A stretch of DNA of 64,000 nt from Amphibalanus amphitrite. Its lineage: Eukaryota; Arthropoda; Thecostraca; Balanomorpha; Balanidae. Shown in pieces: positions 20,518 to 33,149 of the stretch. Where the stretch lies: the NCBI RefSeq assembly GCF_019059575.1, contig NW_024882996.1, forward strand, positions 62,001 through 126,000, written 5' to 3'. The notes under the pieces were generated by a model that worked only from the letters and a program-made list of their open reading frames with translations, searched no databases and was not told the origin of the DNA. Positions within the stretch are counted from its first letter, which is position 1. Each line of letters opens with the position of its first letter. A program made the translations under genes and the position numbers.

Positions 20518-21915
20518 CTAGACGACTTCCATCTGCACCATGATGACAAAGTAGGTGAGAACGAAGCTGAAGAGGGCGAGCATGGTGCCCTTCTGCACGG
20601 TGAGCAGACCCCAGCCCTCGAAGGCGATTGGCGAGCGAGCTCTCTCCAGTAGCAGCAGCTGCAGCAGCAGCCTCTCGCAGCTGGAGGCGCGGTCAGCCGG
20701 CCAGCGTGCGGCCGCCAGCTGCTCGTGAAGCTGCTGGCCCTGCTGGATCAGCCGACTCCCGGCAGAGCTGAGCAGCAGCAGGCGCAGCACCACGGCCATC
20801 GTGAAGATGCCGAAGCCGTACACCTGGGCGCTGATGCTGGCACTCAGGTGATACATCAGCAGGCTGACGTAGCTGCCCAGGAGGAGGGTGACGGTGACAC
20901 ATGCGTGGAGACTCAGGATCGGTATGGAGAAGAAGGCGTTGGCTTCCGAGGACAGCTGGCGGATGGATGCGTAGGTCTCCGTCAGCCAGTCGAGAGTTTC
21001 TTGGTTTGTGTCAGTGTTCAGGTCTGAAGATCGGGGGTACGCATCCGGACGAGCTACTGCAGGGTCGATGGTAACGATCGGAGAAACCTTCGCTTCTCGA
21101 GGGTTGACACGGCGTGTTGAGTGGCTTACTGCAACCGTACCGCCGCTGTTGGTGTTTTTACCAGCGTGATCGGCATAATCTTCAGAATCCCAAAGGTCAG
21201 ACGTTTCTATGTCGTTCTCGTTCTGTGAATGCTGATTGGTCGACAGCGTGTGTAAAGCACGTCTCTGATCGGAAAATCCCGTTACGTAGCGTCCAAGTCT
21301 TTCCTGGAACGTGGTTAGAGCATCAATGAAGCAGAACAGAACAACATCAAAGACCAGTTGCATCGTGATCGACATGACGCTGAATGCCAACTGCACTGTG
21401 AGCGTGACGAAATACCAGGGCGCGGACTGCAGCGCTGCGGGCACCCACCACTGGACGAGGTAGTTTGGGTGGTTTAGCTTCTCGGAGAGGAAGAACCCAG
21501 CCATCCAGCAGAACAGCGCGAAGGCCGATACGACGATCAGCGTGACCGAGCGACGCTGAAGGGATGTGAAGTCGGAGGATGTGCCTCGCGCTGAGGTGAG
21601 CCGCGCCACATCTGAGACATCCCGGAGCAGTCTATGCAGCCGGCGCCGGTTGTAGAGGAAGTATACCGTTAGCAGGGTGGAGTGGGCCACAGTGGCGCTG
21701 CTCGTCAGACTGTACAGCACGTCCGTGGCGCTGTGGAACACGGAGACCAGGTGGCCTGCGATGGCGGCGATGGAGAGCGCGTAGAGGGCCAGTGGGATCA
21801 GGCGCACGATGCTCCAGACGGCCGGCACGTCCTGGTGCTCGATGTGAATGGGGCTGAGCGTTAGGATGGAGCCGACCAGGAGCGTGGAGCGCAACACTGC
21901 GGAGTGGTCCCACAT
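20518..21915 (-). CDS. Gustatory receptor-like 7-TM protein (single exon)
   Basis: A 465-residue, strongly hydrophobic protein, probably a ligand-gated chemoreceptor channel of the arthropod Gr family in sensory cell membranes. Seven to eight hydrophobic segments lie at about 33-60, 76-92, 122-143, 167-200, 330-359, 366-389 and 445-462. Near the C-terminus TYFVIMVQM matches the Gr TM7 signature TYhhhhhQF with Met for Phe. A long hydrophilic, Asp/Asn/Ser-rich loop (about 205-325) separates the fourth and fifth main segments, longer than usual. The ATG (21913-21915) is followed by MWDHSAV, and no upstream exon is evident. It lies inside USP intron 5 on the opposite strand, so it must have its own promoter. 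There are no stops or frameshifts, so it appears functional. Family assignment is moderately sure; the ligand is unknown. Confidence 0.8.
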   Translation of the reverse strand: MWDHSAVLRSTLLVGSILTLSPIHIEHQDVPAVWSIVRLIPLALYALSIAAIAGHLVSVFHSATDVLYSLTSSATVAHSTLLTVYFLYNRRRLHRLLRDVSDVARLTSARGTSSDFTSLQRRSVTLIVVSAFALFCWMAGFFLSEKLNHPNYLVQWWVPAALQSAPWYFVTLTVQLAFSVMSITMQLVFDVVLFCFIDALTTFQERLGRYVTGFSDQRRALHTLSTNQHSQNENDIETSDLWDSEDYADHAGKNTNSGGTVAVSHSTRRVNPREAKVSPIVTIDPAVARPDAYPRSSDLNTDTNQETLDWLTETYASIRQLSSEANAFFSIPILSLHACVTVTLLLGSYVSLLMYHLSASISAQVYGFGIFTMAVVLRLLLLSSAGSRLIQQGQQLHEQLAAARWPADRASSCERLLLQLLLLERARSPIAFEGWGLLTVQKGTMLALFSFVLTYFVIMVQMEVV

Positions 21916-22854
21916 GCTGACTCCTTTGCAGAGACAAAACTTCCCGTCAAGTTCCCGAAATATGCCGTTTTAACTGCTGATATGATTCGCAAATCACAAA
22001 TTGGAGCCGTTTGGTGTACGGATTGTTTTGCGAATTTATGACGAAGTGAGTCCTCGTCCTGTCGACTTTCCTTCGCAAAGTGACACCATCGAATGGTAAA
22101 GACCATGTAATGCGCCGACCTGAACCTATCGCCTCCCCCCAACCCACGCCTTCCCCTACCCCACAGGCCACACATATACGCGCGTTTTGTTTGCTGAGGA
22201 CATGCTGCCTTGTATCCATGGGTCGGCTCGAGCCACTATTATTTTGCGCTACTCAGTATATTGCCCACGACCAGCTGCAGTAGATCGCAATAACTTCGCT
22301 TACCAACACTGTTTTCTCAACGATCGATTGCGACGTTTGTGTACCCCCTGACGAACTGACATGCTTGTCAAATGGCGCAAACATAGTGTGAAAGGTGTGT
22401 TCAGGTGACGGCCATGTTTCGTCGTGCTGTGGGTGCGCTATGTTGGCATCCAAGTCGTTACTGTTGAATGTGATGTTTGCATATGGTTTTTCAATCCATG
22501 AACACATGTCGGGCTGAGTTTACCCCTCGAACACGCCTCGCTGCAAAGCAATTATAATCATTTAAGCTTCCTACCTCCATGTTTGTCGTCAAATTCGGTG
22601 TCCTAAGCACGTCCTAAAGGACGTAGCAAAAAAAGTAAAAAAAAAAAACGGTGGTCTGGTCAGGTAACTAAATATATTATTTAGATTTTAACCAGACTAT
22701 CGGCTTGTTTTGCGACCCCGTTGACCTTACCTGTGGCCATCGCTACTGGACAATATAATTAATTGTGTCGAATTGTTGATCCAAATAGGTACTCCCATTT
22801 AACGCTACCTTTCCGAGGAAAACCATAGGGTAGGTTTCCTGTCTTTGTTCAGCC

Positions 22855-23640
22855 GTTGACGTCAGCTCTGATGTCCTTGCCCAGCCCACGACGTCAGCGC
22901 TGATGTCTTTTAACCAGCCGGTGACGTCTGTGCTGATAATATACTCTGGTGTCGTTCCAGTTACGTGTCTGCTGATAACATACCCTGGTGTCGTTCATAC
23001 TGTGACGTTCGTGCTGATAGCATACTCTGGTGTCGTTCTAGTGGCGTGCCTGCTGATAATCACTGTGGTGTCGTTCCAGTGACGTGTCTGCTGATAACTC
23101 ACTCTGGTGTCGTTCATACTGTGACTGGTGCTGATAACATACTCTGTGATGTCGTTCCAGTGACGTGTCTGCTGATAACTCACTCTGGTGTCGTTCATAC
23201 TGTGATGTTCGTGCTGATAACATGCTCTGGTGTCGTTCATACTGTGACGTTGGTGCTGATAACATACTCTGGTGTCGTTCCAGTGACGTGCCTGCTGATA
23301 ACATTACTGGTGTCGTTCCAGTGACGTGCCTGCTGATAACATACTCTGATGTCGTTCATACTGTGACGTTGGTGCTGATAACATACTCTGGTGTCGTTCC
23401 AGTGACGTGCCTGCTGATAACATGCTCTGGTATCGTTGATACTGTGACGTTCGTGCTGATAACATACTCTGGTGTCGTTCATACTGTGACGTTGGTGCTG
23501 ATAACATACTCTGGTGTCGTTCATACTGTGACGTTGGTGCTGATAACATACTCTGGTGTCGTTCCAGTGACGTGTCTGCTGATAACGTACTCTGGTGTCG
23601 TTCATCTGTGACGTTCGTGCTGATAACATACTCTGGTGTC
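22855..23640. repeat. 39/42-bp minisatellite carrying copies of the exon 6 acceptor
   Basis: Two interleaved unit types fill this tract. One is GTCGTTCCAGTGACGTG.CTGCTGATAACATACTCTGGT-like (39 bp), the other starts GTCGTTCATACTGTGACG (42 bp). The first contains TTCCAG/TGACGTGTCTGC, the same sequence as the true exon 6 acceptor and its first 12 exon bases. The array runs directly into exon 6. Units toward its left end are more degenerate. Confidence 0.9.
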
Positions 23641-23647
23641 GTTCCAG

Positions 23648-23721
23648 TGACGTGTCTGCGGTGCCAGCACGCGTCCCGCACGTTCCAGCACTTCCAGGAC
23701 CTGCTGGTGGATGTCAGACAG
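23648..23721 (+). CDS. USP exon 6 (first zinc CxxC)
   Basis: 74 nt between GTTCCAG and GTGAGA, entering in phase 1 and leaving in phase 0. It encodes TCLRCQHASRTFQHFQDL. Cys262/Cys265 form the first half of the USP zinc ribbon, and LLVDVR matches the DPYLDVALEIR-like block of USP36. Confidence 0.93.
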
Positions 23722-23796
23722 GTGAGACGCTGGCGGTCCTTCCACTCCCCCCCAGAGCCGCTCCTCCAGAGTCGCTGCTTTATTTATCCAGAAACG

Positions 23797-24315
23797 TGAT
23801 CCCGCTGTCCTTGGTCACGCAGTCCATGAGCTTGTCCGTGATCCTGCCTCCCGTGATCCTGCTGTCTTTGCTCCTCTCCGTGCCCCTGCCTTCTATAATC
23901 CTGCCTTCCGTGATACCGCTGCCCAATCCTGCCTTCCGTGATCTAGCCTTCCGTGATCTTGTCCGTCACCCTGCCTTCCGCGATCCTATAGTCTGTGATC
24001 GTGTTGCCCTTGCCCTCATTCATGTCATTCGTGATGCTACTGTCCGTGATACTGCAATCTTTGATCCAGTCCGTGACCTTGTTCGGGGTCCTATCCGTGT
24101 TCTGTGATGCTGCTCTCCGTGACCCTACTTGACCTTGCAATCCGCGATCCTGCCGTCCATAATTCCGTCATCTGTGATTCTTTCCATGGTCCTGTCATTC
24201 AAGAATTTGTATAAGATTGCTATCAATGATCGTGCCGTACGCGATCTTCGTGATTTTGTCAGGCAATCCTGCCATCCGTCCCTGAAGGTTCCCCTGAAAT
24301 CTCGCCCTGCACTCT
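23797..24315. repeat. Degenerate ~15-bp repeat in intron 6
   Basis: Imperfect copies of CTTCCGTGATCCTGC run through this stretch, starting about 75 bp past the exon 6 donor. Any open frame across it is a by-product. Confidence 0.7.
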
Positions 24316-26205
24316 GCACAGGGCCCCACTAGCCTACGATGCTACCGACTTGCCATATCATCCACATGCAGCCTACCCTTCACGTACTCATTTTGTTGGC
24401 GTATTCAGCCATTGTAGCGTGTTTTCGTTACTAGTCTGCCTGTAACGTAGCGGTTGGTGCGTAAGCTACTGAATGTCTGTTAGCGAGCGGAAGTCTTATA
24501 AATGGCAACTATAGAAGCGTTTGAACTTAATGCACCAACGGGGAACCCCGCAAAACTAGCGGGGGATATGTTCAGAGGGTGTTCGGAAGAAGGTGTGAGT
24601 GAGACGCCCGATTTAGAATTAACGACGACCTCGGTTGAACTACGAGTATACCATAGTGGTTCAACCGACTAAATCACATCAAAACAACACCCTGAAATAG
24701 ACCGGGTACCTTTGCATTTTGCAATGTGCGGCCAAAACGGCACCTTGCCTGAACTTTGCGAGAAGTTTTTGTGTTCTTGGATTGGATCAAAATAGCTTTC
24801 AGTTCAAAATAAGTTTCAGTTATTTCCATTCATAACTTCTTAATTAGCTAGTGAAGTTTAACTTCAGTTGCAAATATAATAGCGCTATGCTCCAAATAAT
24901 TAGTGCTATGCTCTAATTAGTAACTGAAACGTTTCATCCCGATTAAACGACTATAATATATGTTGTATTTATTAATATATGTTATATATTATAAAGGGAA
25001 ACATTTTCCTGGCTGCTGATCTCATCTGATAGGTAATGTCAAATTTTCAAGATGCTCAAAAATTATCTTTCAATGATCAAAAATTTTCAATGATCAAAAT
25101 TATGTCACTATTCTGCGTCTGTCAAAGATGCAGGCTGACTTTGGATGAAATATGAACGTTAAAAGAAGCGTTACCCGTGTTCGGATCTGCTGCCTAATTG
25201 ATTCGACCAGTAGTTAGTGATGGGTATATCGTTGTTTTTACAGTTTTTTGTTCCAGTTAGGTAGCATCCAATCGTTACCAAACACGTTTTGTTAAGAACA
25301 TTATCTATTGAGGATGCTGACTTCAGTCATACACTGTAAATGCCTGATATAATCCAACTCTTTCAGAGCGTGTGCGAAGTTTAGCATCTCTGAAGCTCTT
25401 AAGTCCTACGTACCAGTTTTTGTCCCTTGGTCTTAGAGTCTAGGGCAATAAGGGGCGCTACACGACATGCCATCGCATTCACAGAGTCTATCTTGGGCTA
25501 CAACGCGCGTTGAGTAGGTACCGATGAATGATACTCAAGCTTGTTCGCTCCGCCAGCATCGTGTCTTGCCATTCACACTGTTTCATTCAGCAGCGTTATT
25601 GGCTGGCAGTGACGCACGATACGTGTTCTGTCAGTCGTATGGATTCCTGGGGGAAGCTACCGCTCTTATAAACATGCCTGTGCTCTATTAGAATGACTTA
25701 TACGACCCACTTCATAACCTGGGGTTGACTTATTTATACACTAGTGCGCTCTTTCGTACAGTAATCGTATATTTGGTAATTATTCGTGCCTTCTTTCTCA
25801 CGCTTACTGTTTAGTTTGACCGTCTTGCAATGTGCTTGCATCCGTGCACCTGACTTTTTGAACTCTAGCATTATATCACATGCGGATACAATTTTGTCTT
25901 ATTAACCAAGTTATTAATGAAGAAGTGCCTAATGATGAAGTTTAAACACTGAAATATTTCGGACACGATTTCCTTATGATCCAGTGCCATGCCCCACCCC
26001 TCCCAGCCCAGGCTATGGCTTCATTCACAGGTTCAATGCCTTCTGTCGCTACCCATTGTTGCCCATTCGTTTCATGTTATCACGGGTTTTTAACCACCTG
26101 CGATTGTTGCTGCGACTGCGTAATGTTCATGACTGTTAGAAAACACCCGCCAACTCGTTTTCTGTAGATCTTGGTGTCAAAACATCATTGAAATTCGCCC
26201 TGCTA
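24316..26205 (+). other. USP intron 6, unique part
   Basis: No gene, RNA or element recognised; AT-rich from about 24,780 to 25,120. Confidence 0.4.
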
Positions 26206-26220
26206 CTTACAGGCACTAGG

Positions 26221-26727
26221 CAGACTGGTTTTTGATTCACCTTTTTTGGATCGATTCAATCATTGATTCATTTGATTTTTGTTTGATTCAATCACCGTTT
26301 GATTCCTTCAAAAAATTTGGTGAATCGATTCCTTTTGATTCAGAGAATCAATATAAAAGGAATGCTTCACGTTTGATTCAGCCAAAAATTTTTTGAATGA
26401 TTCTTTTTTGATTCAATTAAAAAATAAAATATACAAAATATCAGGGATAGTATTGTATTTGTTGTGTTCTTTTTGTTGTCATGAACCTAATGGCAGTAGT
26501 GTTAATATTTGTTGATAATGAACTATGTTCGTTCACTTCAATTTTTTTTTAAGTTCATGAATCATTAATTTTTTTTGATTCAATTAACCCTGATTCCCAA
26601 TGCGTTTGATTCAATCATGGCCTGTGAATCAAACAATCCTGACGGTGAATCAAACCTTTTTGATTCAACAAATTTTGTTTGATTCAATCCAATCGATTCA
26701 ATCACAGATGAATCAAACACCAGTCTG
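26221..26727. mobile_element. hAT-like MITE built from TTGATTCAA words
   Basis: 507 bp between CAGACTGGTTTTTGATTCA and TGAATCAAACACCAGTCTG. The interior is crowded with TTGATTCAATC and its complement. CTTACAGG occurs directly after the right end (26728-26735) and 7 bp before the left end (26206-26213). This is consistent with an 8-bp target duplication and a 7-bp extra or lost terminus. Confidence 0.7.
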
Positions 26728-26992
26728 CTTACAGGAGTACCTAAGGTGCAACATCGTAAATTGTAGAAGGTTATATGGGGAAGGTTATTATTTGGGTGAC
26801 CCATACCGGGCCATACCTGGGGATCAGCGAGCGATTTGTCCACTTTTGGGTCTCAGGAACCAGGCGCACGATCCCTACGTCAGATGCATAAATGCATTCG
26901 TACATAATCTAACGGTTTTGTGACGTGTATTTGCCATACGACTATTGTCTACAACCCTCTCTACCGTGTTGTTTATGTGTCTACCCGGACAG

Positions 26993-27147
26993 GTATCAAC
27001 GGTGGACGACGCGCTGCACTTGTACTTCAAAAAAGAGCGGCTAGATGGCGCTGACTACAAATGCGAACGATGCCGAATGAAGGTGCCCGCCACAAAGAAG
27101 TTCTTCATCGACGAGGCGCCTTTGATATTGTGCATACAGCTGAAAAG
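26993..27147 (+). CDS. USP exon 7 (second zinc CxxC)
   Basis: 155 nt from ACCCGGACAG to GTATGT, entering in phase 0 and leaving in phase 2. It encodes ALHLYFKKERLDGADYKCER, with Cys308/Cys311 closing the zinc ribbon, then KVPATKKFFIDEAPLILC and IQLKR, all in the USP36/USP42 order. Confidence 0.95.
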
Positions 27148-27718
27148 GTATGTGGTTGATGTGGAATGTGTTATGGCAATACTATATATGGCCTTGATGG
27201 CAATATTCTTACGGAATGCCTGAGTGTTAACGGACGTGACTTACGGAATGCAATATTCTTACGGAGTGCTGAAATATGCGTGATATTAGGTGACTGTTGG
27301 GCTTTTCATAAACAGTTCGTTTTTAATGTTCGACCATCACTGTAAAAAAATCTTTTTGAACATTGTGCGAGAATTGCTAGCTGAATTACTGATAAAACTG
27401 GTTAGCGCACAATGCACAGCGGAGGTATTGTAGGCATCAATATTATTTTCCAAATAAGTTTTGAACATCGATGATGTACCGTTTTGTAAAACGCCGTGCG
27501 ATGTATTAATTACTTCAGTTATAATTCTTGACAAGTCGTCTATTCATGTGGAGCTGTAAATATAGGCAAATACGGGCTGAGAGTATGGGAAATAGGAGCC
27601 AGGTAGAAATAATTTTGATAAAGGTTGATCGTCTCTGAAATCAATGTGCGCCAACCAGTACTCTCAGTTAGCAAGTCTCGTGCTGTGTTCAAAGCGACGA
27701 TGACATTGAGGATCGAAC

Positions 27719-28889
27719 TTAACCCGCGCCCGGCTGGGGGTCCTGGATTTCCACGCCCTGCTGGGGGGGAGGTGTTTGAACCCCCCCCCCCTTGTAACTC
27801 GGCTCCTGGGCCACGTAGCGATACGCGGAAGGCGGCGTTCGAAAGAGCGTAAAAAATAATGACGAAATCACTTCGGTCAATTTTTTGGTCAGGTCAAAGG
27901 TCAGGTCACCAGAGGTCATTGAAGGCAAAATTTCACCGATTTCCAGGTCGAATGTCGAAAATTTCCTAGAAGCCCACGCATAACTCGGGAACCAATAGAG
28001 CTACAGCGCCGCGGAAAAGTGCATTCGATAGCCCTATTAACGCCCTTTCTGAGTAATTCTCTCAGATTTGACCTAACGTCAACGGTTTTGCCTGCAGGGG
28101 GCAAAAACTGCAAAAATAGCCGATTTTTTCGGAAACAATTTTTCTGCAATAACTTTTGACCCAAGCCTTGTACGAGCTTACTTTTACCGGCATCGTGTTC
28201 CTCTCGTCAAGACGCATCGAATGAACTATAACTTGACCTTGAAAGGTCAACTTGAAAATTTGACCTCAGGTCAAGGTCATGACCTGACCGGAAAGGGTCA
28301 TATTGCATATCAGTCGATCCGTATCGTCGAGCTGAACACATATAAGGCGTTTTCATCGCTCTAGCATGCCTTTATCAAAAGTTATTTGCGAAAAACTGTT
28401 AGATGCCATTCGTGACCTAAGATGACCTCAGGGCACAAACAAGGGTCACGGACACCATTTTCATGTTCAGTGTGTCTAAACCACTTGTAATTCGGTGTTT
28501 GGGAGTGTTTATAATGTCTTTCGTCCAAAAGAGGCGCATTTCAATTTTCTCCCATTGACTTATAATGGATGGGGAGGTCGCAAAATTGACCTGACCTTAG
28601 GTCATCGATATCAAAATTCTGAGATATACATTTTGTACATGCTATTGCTCTTAGCAATCGCTGAAAGTTTCAAAGCGATCGGTTACTCGGTGTAGCTATG
28701 ACAGACATTGAAACTTTTTATGAGTTGAGGTCACTTCAAGTGACCTGGTGACCTGACCTTGAATGACCTTGGTCTGAAATTTTCACAACATGTGTAGAAT
28801 TGATGTATGATAAGGTGCCGTTTTTTAGATATTTGCGAAAAACCACAAGGGGGGTGTTCAAACACCCCCCCCAGCAGGGCGCGGGTTAA
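27719..28889. mobile_element. TTAA-flanked element with GGTCA arrays, copy 2
   Basis: An ~1.17-kb element from TTAACCCGCGCCC to GGGCGCGGGTTAA. Like copy 1 it has G/C homopolymer hairpins just inside both ends and a body full of AGGTCA/TGACCT. Its terminal words differ (CGCGCCC instead of CTCGC), so it is a separate subfamily. No gene inside. Confidence 0.75.
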
Positions 28890-28914
28890 AAAAACAACAA
28901 AAGAAAACGAACTA

Positions 28915-30717
28915 TAGGGGCATTCCACGTCAAATCAAACACCGAAATCCGTCATCCCCTTCGATTTTTCTGAAAATTTGTAGGCAGACTGGGCATGGTT
29001 CAAAACTGAGTTACGTATAATATTTTCGAAATTTGATAACGTATCGCCGAGATATAGGTCATCGAATATAGCCAAAAATGCCACACATCATTTTTTTTAA
29101 ATGCTTATAACTCTGGTTCTTTTTTCTGGTATCAAAATGATATTAACAGGGTCTTGTAGGCAATTGATAAGGCTTTGCTTTTTAATTATAAAATTAAATT
29201 GAAGTGACCTTGAAATGCATTTGACCTTGAATTAAAACAGAAAAATGTAAATAGCAAAAAACACGCCACCTTCGATTTGAGTATTTTTTACATATTATGT
29301 CCGTCACAATGTTCCTAACCATCTGTGAAAAAATTGGAGTGGGCCATTCATAACTTTCGCGGCAAACGCCGTTTTCATGCATCAACATCACGCAACCGCG
29401 CGTGACCTTGAAAGACAGAGTCAAGACATGCTTGCTTGTGTACACTTTCTGAAATGAATGATTGCTGATTAGTGATATCCCAAACTCTGCGAGAATGGAA
29501 ATGCATAGTCATCGTAGTCAAGCATTCACGTTCCATTGTAAAAGTGTCTCAAGCAAACGGTATTTTGCGGTGAATTTTGAGCCGTGTGGAAATGCTTCAT
29601 GAAATAAATTCAATGAAAACATTATCACGCAACGATATCTTCACGTCTTTTGATCTTCACTATACGAAAAAAACATACATTTTTGAGTATGTATGGGGAA
29701 TTTCTAGTTAATCCGATAATAAATATGGCAGTTAGAGTCCTGCTAAGAGTAACATGTCGCCGGCTGAGGCGGGATCGGCCGACGCGGGAAACGCAGCAGT
29801 CATAATTTTGTGTTTACACGTTCATATTTCAATTGTTTACCAACCTATTTTCAGAATTCTTTCACCATAAGATTGCCTGTACATTTCTTAGTCTTCTCAC
29901 AAAATTTGACGCGAATCGAACGTAATCAGCGGTAAGGAGCGCGATGTAAAGACGGAACCGTTCCGTTCCGTCCCGGCACAGTCTACAATTCAGGCGGCGC
30001 TTAGCGGTCGGCGCCGGCTGCCGAGTCGCCGCGTCGCCGCGGCGACAGGATGTTCACTTTACACCGCTATTACTAGAACAGTTGTGAACCGATTTTCTTA
30101 TTGCTTGCACGATGAGATGTGCAATTCAATTCTGGAAGGTAGCCATAAGTAATTTCGCATCAATATTATGAGATATTGGCGAAAAACAGGAGGGGTGGGG
30201 CGAAATTCACTCTTCCCCCTCCACTGCGCGTGCTAACATACGTTTGCATATGTGCCATTTTCTTCAAAACTTATGAATGGCCCACTCTAATTTTTTCACA
30301 GGTTGTTAAGAATATGGTAGGCAATAAAATATATGAAAATGAGCCAAATCGAAGGTGGCGTGTTTTTTGCTATTTCAATTTTTGTGCTTAAGAACAGAGT
30401 TAAGCAAATTTCAAGGTCATATATTTAAGTCGATGCAATTCTAAACAAATGCTTAAGAAATTACCTAAACAGTAAGGTTTATTTCATTCAAATCAAACAA
30501 GTACAACCAAAGTTATGGTCGTTCAAAAATATAAAGATGCAACTTTTTGTAAAAATTTGATGCCCTTTATTTAGAAGACCTGTGGTCAGAATGTGCAAAA
30601 AACATCAATGTAATGTCCGGGGCGACACAGGAACTCGCTCACAAATTTATAATGAAATCGCTGATGGTAAGGTGCAAAACAGCCGATTTTTGTTCGATTT
30701 GACGTGGAATGCCCCTA
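28915..30717. mobile_element. TA-flanked inverted-repeat element, 1.8 kb
   Basis: Ends read TAGGGGCATTCCACGTCAAA and its complement. It is flanked by TA (28913-28914 and 30718-30719), the Tc1/mariner-type target duplication. Subterminal inverted blocks are also visible, for example CGCCACCTTCGATTTG near 29266 against CAAATCGAAGGTGGCG near 30345. No transposase was recognised, so it is non-autonomous. It begins 26 bp after the previous element. Confidence 0.75.
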
Positions 30718-31331
30718 TAGCTATATGGTAAAAATATGTGTACTGCGTGGTGGTCAACACAGTTATATGTATTCGAGATGATCGTCAAAGTCTGACTACT
30801 GTGTTCGAGCTAATGCGAATATTTTGGTAAGATATGAACATTTCGCGATTATTGGTATAAAACCTTTTTATAGGTCGCCCAAGTAAATAAGGACAAGGTT
30901 CCTTTCAATGAAAGTGACATCCGATATTGCAGGGCAATGTTAGCTAGACGTGCTGAAAAGATGATACGCGATCAACATCATGCAAATTCATGTTAATCGC
31001 CAAACGTACACTGTATGCACTTGGATGTTGTTTACCAATAACTTATCAGTTAAAATATTCTATCCCAACAATTTCGAATTCATTGTGATCCTGGTTTCCA
31101 TTTATGCTATATATATTTATAGTTCCTCATTCCTTAACCCATACTGAAAGTTGGAGCCTTCCTCTTGGCATTCGAATGCAGCAATGTACGGCCGAACTTA
31201 ATGACATTCTTACTGCCTACACGCGTTCGGCTCGATTGTCCATTACCTGTAATTTACTGTTGGCTCAGTGATGATGAGCAAATCAATAGAGGCGCTGAGT
31301 CTCTTCAATATTGGAGGGTGGATTTGATCTG

Positions 31332-32972
31332 GGCCCAATCTTATAAACGCCGTGAAATGGATATGGCAGCACTCTAAGGCTGGATATATAGTACGCAATC
31401 TTATAAAGCTCTGTGAAATCGAAAACACGGCACGCTCTTTACGGTTTTGGTAACCGCCAGTTTTGGATGTGCCGTAGAATGATTTCAGCCGTGAGCAGCT
31501 GTGCACATCTCAAAACACAAACAATAATCAGCTGATTGCGGCATCGTCGGCACCTATTTCACGCCAGAATTTGTGGCGTACTCTGACGAGCTTTTCAGAC
31601 AGTTTAATTCATTTAAGATAAATTCAATGTTTTTATGATATAAATATGCAATATTTTACGTTATGATATTTTTAAGATTAATACATCCTCCACATATTAA
31701 CTCAGGTTCATTATAATGATGCTTAATATACAGACAATGATCAATTTCAAAATACGTATTTTCAGGAACTAAATGCACCCTAAAACACATAAAAACGAGT
31801 GTTCATCGTTATATGGATTTATTTTTCAAATTAAAAGGGGATTTTTAAGAGGATTTTAGCACCAGTAACCATCATAGATTTTCGGCAGCCACTGCATTAT
31901 AGAATCGGTATGGGTCTTTAGCCTATTCTCACGTCTCACGTATGACACAAATAACGGGCACTTCATGGCTTCCGATTAGATATTTAAATTAATGATGATA
32001 TACCTTAGTTTGTCAAAAAATTGTTAATTCCTACTCACTATTCGTATCTCCCCACTTTCTGTCTGGCACAGTTACGGATCAATGTGTTGTTTCTTCTTTT
32101 CCTGCATCTCGATCTGACTTCTGAGCCGAGTATTTTTCTTGATATGCTTTGATATGTAGACTGGGTTCTTCAATCTTTTGAGGAATTGCTTTTTAGCTTT
32201 AGGTTAGGTAACAGGTACCTATGCTTGAATAAGAAGGAAAATAAGCTGTAACTTGACCTAATTCAGCTCATGTACGTAGTCTTCCAATTTTAGTAGTTTA
32301 TCTTCAAGAAGGAAAATGTCCAGAGCTTATGACAAGAAGGAAAATAAGCTATATCTTGAATTGATCCAGTTAATGTACGATATCCTGATGCTCAAATTGT
32401 AGGAGCTTCATTGTCAACGGCATTACTTAAATTACTGAAACAGTAGCCGAGCTATAATTAAATGACTATCTAAATAATTCTTTAACAAATTTATTGCAAT
32501 GCCTTAACAGCAAATAAATGCAAATGATAAGTAGAAGAAACACTTTATTCACTCGAATTTCTGAGCGCGAGAATGCCCTCGCTGAAATTTATTTGGTCGG
32601 CAATCCACTTTTCAGGAGAATTCTTCAAGCATGTTTGTTTTTTCCATAGTTTGCTATCACGTTTTCCATAAATAACTTATTCATTACACATATGTGTGTC
32701 TCTAAAAGAAATAAATGCCCCATAAAAATTAAAACACATAACTTTTGCTGTTCGCAAACAGTACGCATAATTTCCAATAGCGACGGCGACAAGACATTGA
32801 CCAATCACGTTGCGTGTTTCCTGCTGGCGTTGATTTGTACTGTGGGCAAAATGGCGTGAATAGAATTACCATACTATTCTCTTTATAAGATTGCGTGAAT
32901 AGGGTGCCGTAAATAGAGTGGGGTGGAATGATAGTACGCCATTTGGTAGCACAACCTTTATAAGATTGGGCC
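31332..32972. mobile_element. GGCCCAATC inverted-repeat element, 1.64 kb
   Basis: Ends read GGCCCAATCTTATAAA and its complement, flanked by CTG on both sides (31329-31331 and 32973-32975). Copies of the AATCTTATAAA word recur just inside both ends. The GGCCC terminus and 3-bp duplication match the smaller GGCCCTG family, which suggests one transposase superfamily. The body is AT-rich and non-coding. Confidence 0.75.
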
Positions 32973-33149
32973 CTGGAGCTGTTTCAAGTTATCGTGAGTT
33001 TCTAATGGCCAAATTATGTCATTGCGCTAACCACAATACCTTCCAATACGCTGCCATGCTGTCGCCGTTTCTCAATGGAGCGACGAGCCCAGGCATGCAC
33101 CGTGCTGCGTTTCGGCACTCGGGGACCATTTGAATTACTTATGTAACTT

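Larger units (their letters stand above)
18684..23647 (+). other. USP intron 5
   Basis: A 4,964-nt intron. It holds a CAGCTGTCAG-type repeat (19136-19170), a hAT-like MITE, the antisense gustatory receptor and the minisatellite before exon 6. The remaining sequence (18690-19130, 20160-20517, 21916-22850) shows nothing I recognise. Confidence 0.8.

Noticed and set aside
22995-23681. Frames rich in ISxNERHQS-like repeats on the - strand
   Set aside because: They are translations of the minisatellite before exon 6.
24480-24720. Possible tRNA (GGTTCAACC near a hairpin)
   Set aside because: No acceptor, D-arm or anticodon arm could be built around it.
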